Below, piece after piece: positions 8,142-13,148 of a stretch of DNA of 20,032 nucleotides (the first letter of the stretch is position 1; every line of letters starts with the position of its first letter). The position numbers and the translations under genes were made by a program. The stretch is from a virus. The notes below the pieces were generated by a model, which was not told the origin of the DNA, did not search any database, and worked only from the letters and a program-made list of their open reading frames with translations. The stretch spans positions 1-20,032 of IMG/VR virus record IMGVR_UViG_3300003690_000186. One strand, written 5' to 3'.

Positions 8142-8828
8142 CTACACGCCAGCCTGATGCTTTCTGAGATAGACCAGGGCGAGTTCAAGTTTTTCGGCAG
8201 AATCACCAAGATTACCTATCCCAGCATTACAGGCACCACAGAGAAGACCTCTGACCTTTCCGGTATCATGACAATGATCAACCGACAGATCGTTCTTATT
8301 CCGCAGTTCCTCTTTCCCGCAAATGGCACATACGCCTTCCTGGCTCTCAAGAAGATCGTTGTAGTCCTCAAGACTCATCTTGAAATACCTCTTAAGATGC
8401 ATCCTTTTTACGGCATCAGGATTACTCTCTCGCCATTCCTTAGCATACATATTCTGATATTGGCGAGCTTCTTCTGTATTTCTAAGTGGAGCATGAACCC
8501 ATTGGGCATTATCCGGTCCGAGATCCCTCGTCATATCCACTCGGCGTAAGAAATGGCGCTTAGAAGGTCGATCTCCTACATCCTCAACGAACTTCCAAAA
8601 GTCCTTATCCCACACCTCGCAGATATCCTCAATATTACTACGACGATGCCATGCCCAGTGGTTATATAATGGATGCTTCTCCCGACTTCCCCAGTCCTTG
8701 GGACGAGTGGAATCAAGGTGGCCATGTCTCTTTAGTCGTATACGATGTTTATCGCATAATCCCTTGGAAACAATCAACCCATCACATCCTACCACTGAAC
8801 ACTCCTTCTTTTCTTTAACAAGAGCCAT
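8142..8828 (-). CDS. Free-standing endonuclease with C-terminal Endonuclease VII domain
   Basis: A 228-residue protein from ATG at 8828 with GGGG 7-8 nt upstream; an in-frame ATG at 8840 lies inside the hairpin and would add four residues. Three modules are visible. Residues 10-28 form a small zinc-binding cluster (C10, C15, C25, H28). Residues of about 50-120 match the HPLYxxW...DVGDRPS...RRxDxxxxLGPDNAQW region common in phage homing-type endonucleases. Residues 150-225 match recombination Endonuclease VII: YFKMSLEDYNDLLESQ, CAIC (C167, C170), VDHCHDTGKVRGLLC with D184/H185/H187, and C197/C200 followed by NAGIGNLGD. Such genes are typically selfish homing elements between phage structural genes; a Holliday-junction-resolving role is the alternative. 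Confidence 0.85.
   Translation of the reverse strand: MALVKEKKECSVVGCDGLIVSKGLCDKHRIRLKRHGHLDSTRPKDWGSREKHPLYNHWAWHRRSNIEDICEVWDKDFWKFVEDVGDRPSKRHFLRRVDMTRDLGPDNAQWVHAPLRNTEEARQYQNMYAKEWRESNPDAVKRMHLKRYFKMSLEDYNDLLESQEGVCAICGKEELRNKNDLSVDHCHDTGKVRGLLCGACNAGIGNLGDSAEKLELALVYLRKHQAGV
8146..8154. repeat. Direct repeat (left copy) flanking the endonuclease gene
   Basis: The 9-mer ACGCCAGCC here recurs exactly at 8896-8904, 750 bp away. Both copies encode the same C-terminal Ala-Gly-Val then stop, in the endonuclease here and in the capsid protein at 8892. Confidence 0.45.
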
Positions 8829-8836
8829 GATATACC

Positions 8837-8875
8837 CCATATATTAAGAGTAGAATCTCTACCCTTAATATATGG
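8837..8875 (-). promoter_or_regulatory. Long hairpin covering the endonuclease ribosome-binding region
   Basis: A 12-bp perfect stem (8837-8848 with 8864-8875), one A/C mismatch, then five more pairs (8850-8854 with 8858-8862) and a 3-base loop. It begins 17 nt after the capsid stop, and its 3' arm on the minus-strand transcript runs into the GGGG Shine-Dalgarno of the endonuclease (ATG at 8828). In T4, similar hairpins block translation of homing endonucleases from read-through transcripts; the same role is inferred here. It could also protect the capsid mRNA end. Confidence 0.6.
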
Positions 8876-8891
8876 TCTATACCCCGTGTTG

Positions 8892-9797
8892 TCATACGCC
8901 AGCCACCCCAAAGACGCCTCTAGGATCAGACCAGCCACTGCTCTGCGAAAACATCAAACTGACCTTGTGGTCCTTGGTCTCAAACTCTTCCTCGTAGTCC
9001 GTCCACGGGGTCTCGCGCTCATAGAGCAGGAGGAAATGGTCGGACTTCTTGGCGACGAGGAACCACGCATCCGTATCCGTCAGATAGTGCCAGACAGCCG
9101 CTGAGGTGCTGTCATACAGCGGGTTGGAGGCGTTGGTATCGTTCTCTGGGGAGTACATGCTCTTGAGGTAGCGGTGCGCCTCAAAGCGCAACTCCTTGGG
9201 GATCACCAGTAGTTCAGGCTCTATCATCAGCCTCTTCCCGCCACCGTCACGGAAGTCAGAGAAATCGATATGCGCCTGCTCCAGCGACGTCTGTGAGAGG
9301 TCGGCGCTGCTGGAGAGTTCGTTGGCGTAGGTGGAGCCGTCCTCACGGACATGGGCAGAGCTAAACAGCTCTACGCCGTCAGCACCGGTGAAACCGGAGT
9401 CAAAGCCGTTGTTGAGATGATTCGCCAACAGCGTCTCCTCCGTAGCTACCGCCATACGCCCCAACTCTGCCGCCTGCTGCTCCATGGTACCATACAGGTC
9501 CTCACGGAACATCCTGCGGGTGATACGCATACCGTTACCGTAGTCTACATGGGTAAAGGTCTGCCTGAAACCTTCGTTGAGACTGACGTACGCCAGCCCC
9601 TGACCTTCAGCAACCTCAGGCATGATGCCCGCGCCGCCGGCGGTCTGCGTGTCCTCACGGTACTGCGTAGAGGTACGCACGTTGAAGATCTCACGGCCCT
9701 TACGTGGCCGCTGTTCCCACTCATCGAAGATGACGATGTCGATGCCTCGTAGCGTGGTGTGGTTGGCCCACGCGCTGGTCTCCATTATGCTAGCCAT
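8892..9797 (-). CDS. Major capsid protein, Mu gpT-like HK97 fold
   Basis: A 301-residue protein resembling Mu-like gpT major head subunits. Family-like features are the N-terminal segment ending in IFNVRTSTQYREDTQ, then EGFRQTFTHVDYGNGMRITRRMFREDLYG, the helix LGRMAVATEETLLANHLNNGF (an HK97-type spine helix pattern), and a C-terminal FETKDHKVSLMF region. Its ATG overlaps the previous stop (TAATG). It follows scaffold and decoration-like genes, the expected order. No protease gene is visible nearby and there is no obvious N-terminal delta domain, consistent with a separate scaffold. Confidence 0.85.
   Translation of the reverse strand: MASIMETSAWANHTTLRGIDIVIFDEWEQRPRKGREIFNVRTSTQYREDTQTAGGAGIMPEVAEGQGLAYVSLNEGFRQTFTHVDYGNGMRITRRMFREDLYGTMEQQAAELGRMAVATEETLLANHLNNGFDSGFTGADGVELFSSAHVREDGSTYANELSSSADLSQTSLEQAHIDFSDFRDGGGKRLMIEPELLVIPKELRFEAHRYLKSMYSPENDTNASNPLYDSTSAAVWHYLTDTDAWFLVAKKSDHFLLLYERETPWTDYEEEFETKDHKVSLMFSQSSGWSDPRGVFGVAGV
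8896..8904. repeat. Direct repeat (right copy) at the 3' end of the capsid gene
   Basis: ACGCCAGCC, identical to 8146-8154, here encoding the last residues (AGV) of the capsid protein. The two copies bracket the endonuclease gene and its upstream hairpin. Confidence 0.45.
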
Positions 9798-10312
9798 TAT
9801 ATACCTGCTACGAGTTTGTTGATGTGCTCATTGGGCCGGACAACAAACCTTGCGTGTTCCGCTAGGGTCTGGCCGACGACGTTTGCCAGGTCGTGCATCT
9901 TCCACTGTCCTGCCGAAGTGCTTACGGTGGAGATCAGCAGTTCGTGACGTGAAAGGCCGGTGTTAGCGTCCCCCGCCGTCACTGAAGTGTCCGAGGCGGC
10001 ATTCATCATATTCTGGTTCGCCGCTGTTCCGGTGACGCCCTGAACCGTATACCGCTGGTCCTGATCGTCATGGACGTGGATCGTCCCGGCCGTCAGCGTA
10101 GCCAACTGACCGGAGGTCGCACCTATGATCTTGATCTCAGAACCGTCGGTGCTAGGCGAAACATTACCGTCTGTCGTAGCCCCTACCGTCCCCGCCACAA
10201 CACAGTCCCCGGTAAAAAACGCCGGGGCGTTGGTGACGACTACATTGTAGGGCTGCAGAGGACAGACAGGCGCCATGACCGTAAAGCCATCTGCTCTGTC
10301 TAGATTTGCCAT
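9797..10312 (-). CDS. Probable capsid decoration or minor head protein
   Basis: A 171-residue Gly/Ala/Thr-rich, beta-strand-rich protein with ATG at 10312 behind GAAGAGAAAG. It lies directly upstream of and overlaps the major capsid gene. Compact beta-proteins of this size between scaffold and capsid in tailed phages are commonly head decoration proteins, but I see no motif that fixes a family. Pattern features include a repeated strand-turn composition (GDCVVAGTVGATTDG, GSEIKIIGATSGQLATLTAG) and an HVHDDQDQRY segment. Co-translation with the capsid implies a virion role; function is inferred from context. Confidence 0.7.
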   Translation of the reverse strand: MANLDRADGFTVMAPVCPLQPYNVVVTNAPAFFTGDCVVAGTVGATTDGNVSPSTDGSEIKIIGATSGQLATLTAGTIHVHDDQDQRYTVQGVTGTAANQNMMNAASDTSVTAGDANTGLSRHELLISTVSTSAGQWKMHDLANVVGQTLAEHARFVVRPNEHINKLVAGI

Positions 10313-10327
10313 GATACTTTCTCTTCG

Positions 10328-11104
10328 TTAAAGACTGCGCTCACCGCGCTGGTCTCTGATGTGCATAAACCCCTCACGTACGCCCTCACGCTGGCGTATG
10401 TTACCCCTCTCTAACCCCCGTCCCAGGCTGTCGGCACGTTGCTGGGCCACCTCCCTGGGTAGCCCGTCAGCGAGAAAGCCCTGGTAGGCCTGCTCTTTGA
10501 TGTCATCAGGATGGTTACCGACACGCTCCTCTGCCCGTGATCGTAGCTGGTCCTCGGTCTTGCGGGCCTTGACGGCCCGACGCTTGTCCACGGTAGTCTT
10601 AGGCAGTTGGAATAGCATCATCTCGTTGGACTTCTGCAGTCCATCTTCTGTACTATTCTGCTTCTTCATATAGTTCTCACCCTTGAAGGGCACCGGCTCA
10701 CCACCTTGGTTACGCCAGTAGCTCACCTTATCGGGGGAGGCCCAGCGGAGGACATCGCCCTTCGCCTCAGCCTCCCGACGTACATCAGGGTCTATAGCTA
10801 AGAAGTCTACCTTGTCTACCTCATCGAGGATCTCCAGGCCTAGACGCTCTTCCACCGTCTCTTCTCTGACACGGTCATTATTCTCAATCAGTCTGGGCAC
10901 CAGCGTCTGCTGTTCGTAGGCCATGATGGACTTGTGTTCGTGTGAAGAGCGGATATGAGCCTGAAAGGCCTTCTCCTTGTTGCTCTTGGTGCCGTTACTC
11001 CAACCACACCAAGGACACTCTTCGGGATTAGCGTGAGAGTTGTAGATGTAGAGGACAGCCTCAGTCAAAAGGCCTTGGGTGGTGTCAACGGTTACTTCAG
11101 TCAT
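10328..11104 (-). CDS. Zinc-finger-containing protein of unknown role between scaffold and capsid genes
   Basis: A 258-residue protein starting with ATG overlapping the scaffold stop (TAATGA). Residues of about 30-56 contain CPWCGW...KAFQAHIRSSHEH, a C2H2 finger with Cys-x2-Cys and His-x4-His. The remainder is highly charged, mostly helical in pattern and rich in Arg, Glu and Gln, with an Arg-rich C-terminal third (DSLGRGLERGNIRQREG). No enzyme motif is visible. A nucleic-acid-binding or assembly-linked role is possible because the gene is locked between two head genes. The family is not recognised. Confidence 0.75.
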   Translation of the reverse strand: MTEVTVDTTQGLLTEAVLYIYNSHANPEECPWCGWSNGTKSNKEKAFQAHIRSSHEHKSIMAYEQQTLVPRLIENNDRVREETVEERLGLEILDEVDKVDFLAIDPDVRREAEAKGDVLRWASPDKVSYWRNQGGEPVPFKGENYMKKQNSTEDGLQKSNEMMLFQLPKTTVDKRRAVKARKTEDQLRSRAEERVGNHPDDIKEQAYQGFLADGLPREVAQQRADSLGRGLERGNIRQREGVREGFMHIRDQRGERSL

Positions 11105-11937
11105 TAGTGTTGTCCTTCCCGAGCCTTCTGCTTTTCAATAGCAGCCTCTAGTCGTTTGGGGTCCATGCTTGATAATCTACCGAAGGACTTCGTTAGCTCT
11201 CCGGTCTCTACTTTTGTTTCCTTTGGTGCCGCCGATCCTCCTGACGGCTGCAGTGGATTGGTAGGTGCCTGAAAGGTGGGCTTCTCTATGGCGCCGGACA
11301 TTAACATCTCAGTATAGAGTGATTTGGTGAGATGCTTCACATCCTCGGGACGAGCGGCCAACTGCGGGTCAGTCTGCATCTGTGACTGCACCGCCGAGTG
11401 GATCTTGCCCGCACCCTCCTTATTCAGCATGCCCTTAGCCATCATGTTCTGTAGGGTATTGCTGACGTTCGCCACGGACGATAACCGCGAGGCTACCGCC
11501 GCATCTCCGTGCTGTGCCAGTGCTATAGCCTCATCACGAGAGACTAGGCCGGCCTTCTTGATCTTGTAGTCCACGGCCAGGTCGAAATTCTTTTTGGCCC
11601 GTATGCCAGGATCATCACGCCCAAAAGCATCGGCGATGGTCGCCTCTACCGCATCCTCCTCAACATCGTCACCGTTGACGGGCGCAGGAGGGGTCGATTT
11701 CACTTCCTTCAGAGCCTTATTCTCAGCCTCTAGCCGCGCTACATAGGGTTGTGCTTCTTTACCCCACTTTTCCCACTGCTGATTCTTCTGTTCTGCCGCC
11801 TCCTTATGCTTAACCATCTCATCAAAGCGGACGACATCAGACGATTCATCTACGCTGGCTTGTTCCGGTCCAGGATCCGGTGTCTGATCGGTTGAGGGCG
11901 AGGACTCCTCCACTACACTCGGTTGAACTTCACTCAT
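11104..11937 (-). CDS. Scaffolding protein
   Basis: A 277-residue acidic-then-helical protein with ATG behind GGAGATATT. The N-terminus is disordered-looking and acidic (Ser/Glu/Asp/Pro-rich, about 1-40). It is followed by a coiled-coil stretch (EMVKHKEAAEQKNQQWEKW through LEAENKALKEV), a charged helical middle, and a C-terminal segment ending SSMDPKRLEAAIEKQKAREG, which could be the capsid-binding helix. This composition, absence of Cys, and the position between portal and capsid are standard for scaffolds that guide procapsid assembly and then leave. Assignment rests on composition and context. Confidence 0.8.
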   Translation of the reverse strand: MSEVQPSVVEESSPSTDQTPDPGPEQASVDESSDVVRFDEMVKHKEAAEQKNQQWEKWGKEAQPYVARLEAENKALKEVKSTPPAPVNGDDVEEDAVEATIADAFGRDDPGIRAKKNFDLAVDYKIKKAGLVSRDEAIALAQHGDAAVASRLSSVANVSNTLQNMMAKGMLNKEGAGKIHSAVQSQMQTDPQLAARPEDVKHLTKSLYTEMLMSGAIEKPTFQAPTNPLQPSGGSAAPKETKVETGELTKSFGRLSSMDPKRLEAAIEKQKAREGQH

Positions 11938-11945
11938 AATATCTC

Positions 11946-12065
11946 CTAGTACTGCTTCGCGGGATCTTTACGCGTATAGCTTCCCTTGCTACCCTTGGCC
12001 TTGGCCTTGGGATGCCCCTTGCTGCCTGAGGCCTTACGCGGAGCCTTGCCATAATTATCTTTCAT
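11946..12065 (-). CDS. Small Lys-rich basic protein (39 aa)
   Basis: A 39-residue product from ATG at 12065, overlapping the previous stop (ATGA) with GGAG 5 nt upstream. It contains about 10 Lys and 2 Arg against 2 Asp, with a repetitive core of Lys alternating with Gly, Ala and Ser (KASGSKGHPKAKAKGSKGS), resembling histone-H1-tail-like DNA-binding segments. It lies just before the scaffold gene in a run of small basic genes. DNA or scaffold/capsid binding by charge is an inference; no family is recognised. Confidence 0.75.
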   Translation of the reverse strand: MKDNYGKAPRKASGSKGHPKAKAKGSKGSYTRKDPAKQY

Positions 12066-12262
12066 GGGTTCTCCTTTGGGTTATGCGCCTTCTTGAGGCG
12101 CGTGAGTTCGCGCTGAATGCGTTCAAGACGCTTAGCGTCCATACCCACATCCAGGATGATGGGATCATCATTCTCTTTAAAGGTGAACATCAGGAAGTCA
12201 CCGGGCAGATTATTACGGGCGACCGTCCTGGTCCCTTCATTATCCAGTGTCAGTAGAGGCAC
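12062..12262 (-). CDS. Hypothetical helical protein (66 aa)
   Basis: A 66-residue protein from GTG at 12262, 7 nt after the stop of the Arg-rich gene; no strong Shine-Dalgarno is present, so coupling is likely. The first half is a small beta-type region (FLMFTFKENDDPIILDVG) and the second half is an amphipathic charged helix (RLERIQRELTRLKKA). The C-terminal helix loosely resembles that of the 75-residue product at 12604-12831. The family is not recognised. Confidence 0.65.
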   Translation of the reverse strand: MPLLTLDNEGTRTVARNNLPGDFLMFTFKENDDPIILDVGMDAKRLERIQRELTRLKKAHNPKENP

Positions 12263-12269
12263 TATCTAA

Positions 12270-12602
12270 CTATCGTCTTCGAGCCGCAGCACGCCTTCGG
12301 GCCGCAACGGCTGCTGTTGCGAGAGACGCTCGGCTAGCAGGACGTCGAGTCGTTTGCGCTGGAGCACGTCTTACTGCTCTTCGACTCGGTGCTCTACCGC
12401 GAATTGCACCCGATCCTACGGTCCCTCTGAGACGCGATAGTGGTCGTCCGGCTGGCGCACGCGCTGGCGCACGTCTTACTGCTCTTCGTGCCGCAACACG
12501 CCTTTGGGGACCTGACCCGCCCCCTCTCCCTCTGAGACGCTCTAGTGTTTGTCCAGCAGGACGGCGAGAGACACTGCGCGTGGGGGTTCTTCGATGTGGC
12601 AT
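12270..12602 (-). CDS. Arginine-rich, lysine-free protamine-like protein with internal repeats
   Basis: A 110-residue protein from ATG at 12602 with a perfect AAGGAGG 7 nt upstream, one base after the previous stop. By count it has 33 Arg, no Lys and a single Glu, with Ala, Pro, Gly and Ser making up most of the rest, giving a net charge near +32. Residues of about 13-47 and 48-82 are two copies of a 35-residue unit sharing RRAVRRAPA and RLRG, followed by a shorter third Arg/Ala segment ending RRRAAARRR. It contains GRGG and RGR stretches reminiscent of AT-hooks and protamines. It sits between portal and scaffold. A role in condensing or anchoring packaged DNA is inferred. The opposite strand also lacks stops here but has no start signals. 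Confidence 0.75.
   Translation of the reverse strand: MPHRRTPTRSVSRRPAGQTLERLRGRGGGSGPQRRVAARRAVRRAPARAPAGRPLSRLRGTVGSGAIRGRAPSRRAVRRAPAQTTRRPASRASLATAAVAARRRAAARRR
12356..12565 (-). repeat. Imperfect tandem duplication, 105-bp unit, inside the Arg-rich gene
   Basis: A 28-bp segment at 12461-12488 recurs at 12356-12383 with one mismatch, and 14 bp at 12527-12540 recur exactly at 12422-12435. Both pairs are offset by exactly 105 bp (35 codons), showing an in-frame duplication. Confidence 0.85.
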
Positions 12603-12603
12603 A

Positions 12604-12831
12604 TCAACCCTCCTTAGGGTCCAATTCCTTCTTGAGGTTCGCCAGACGTAGCCGCCATCGCTCTATGCCCTCGATGACCCCCGCCTGCACGTTGATCTTG
12701 GTGATGTTTCCCTCACGGGAGAAACCACGTAGGGAGGCGTTCTCCTTACGTATCATCTCATCAGCCGCCGCCACCAGGTCGTTCCAGGCGGGATTGGTGA
12801 TGAAGTCCTTCTGTTCACGGGCAGAGGCCAA
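12604..12831 (-). CDS. Hypothetical helical protein (75 aa)
   Basis: A 75-residue protein from TTG at 12831, directly abutting the stop of the preceding 41-residue gene. It is predicted mostly helical: an N-terminal NPAWNDLVAAADEMIRKENA helix, a short strand around TKINVQAG, and a charged C-terminal helix (GIERWRLRLANLKKELD). The end of the gene carries the AAGGAGG that serves the next gene. Its charge is balanced, unlike the basic products on both sides. It is unrecognised; a small virion or assembly protein is inferred from position. Confidence 0.75.
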   Translation of the reverse strand: MASAREQKDFITNPAWNDLVAAADEMIRKENASLRGFSREGNITKINVQAGVIEGIERWRLRLANLKKELDPKEG

Positions 12832-12957
12832 CTACCGGCCCCGGCGTCTGGTTGAGCGAATCCTCGCCTTGGGCCTGGGGGCGAGACCCATCGATCTGAA
12901 ACCGGGAATAGACGGCGCCCTGCGTCCTCGACCACGCTGTGGTTTATACGCCGGCAT
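12832..12957 (-). CDS. Small Arg-rich basic protein (41 aa)
   Basis: A 41-residue frame from ATG at 12957 with GGGAGA about 6 nt upstream, two bases after the previous stop and ending immediately before the next gene's TTG. It contains 12 Arg and 2 Lys and no acidic residue, with clusters RGRGRRAP and STRRRGR separated by Pro/Gly. Tight packing between two other genes and the ribosome-binding site support it being real despite its size. A nucleic-acid-binding role is inferred from charge only. Confidence 0.7.
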   Translation of the reverse strand: MPAYKPQRGRGRRAPSIPGFRSMGLAPRPKARIRSTRRRGR

Positions 12958-12959
12958 GA

Positions 12960-13148
12960 CTATCTCCCTTTCGATGAACTCTTAGTAGGCTTCGGCCCCC
13001 GTCGGAAGCCCTCGCCATCCCCATGCTTCTTACCATCCTGGTCTGCGCTTCCTGCGGAGTGCCCCTTACCCATACCGGTGACGGTGTAACTGTCCTTGCT
13101 GGTATAGTAGGGTTGCTTACGTGGTCCTCTGTTCACTCTGCTGCTCAT
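12960..13148 (-). CDS. Small basic Gly/Ser/Lys-rich protein (62 aa)
   Basis: A 62-residue protein whose ATG shares a base with the portal stop (TAATG), so it is probably coupled to portal translation. It has about 14 Lys plus Arg against 5 acidic residues and is low-complexity and probably disordered (GMGKGHSAGSADQDGKKHGD, then a basic tail with KSSSKGR). There is no hydrophobic core, signal or Cys. It is the first of four small basic products between portal and scaffold. Function unknown. Confidence 0.7.
   Translation of the reverse strand: MSSRVNRGPRKQPYYTSKDSYTVTGMGKGHSAGSADQDGKKHGDGEGFRRGPKPTKSSSKGR

Noticed and set aside
8142-8892. Group I intron or intein carrying the endonuclease
   Set aside because: The capsid frame ends normally upstream and does not resume after the endonuclease. 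No exon joining or splice motifs are evident, so a free-standing gene fits better.
12247-12651. Plus-strand open frame of 134 codons overlapping the Arg-rich gene
   Set aside because: No good ribosome-binding site is seen, it runs against all neighbours and crosses two other genes. Its Arg/Ala/Leu content is explained by the repetitive antisense of the minus-strand gene, which has AAGGAGG and precise gene junctions.
12753-12935. Minus-strand frame of 60 codons overlapping the 41- and 75-residue genes
   Set aside because: The alternative frames on the same strand have abutting start/stop junctions and ribosome-binding sites; this one crosses both and is low-complexity.
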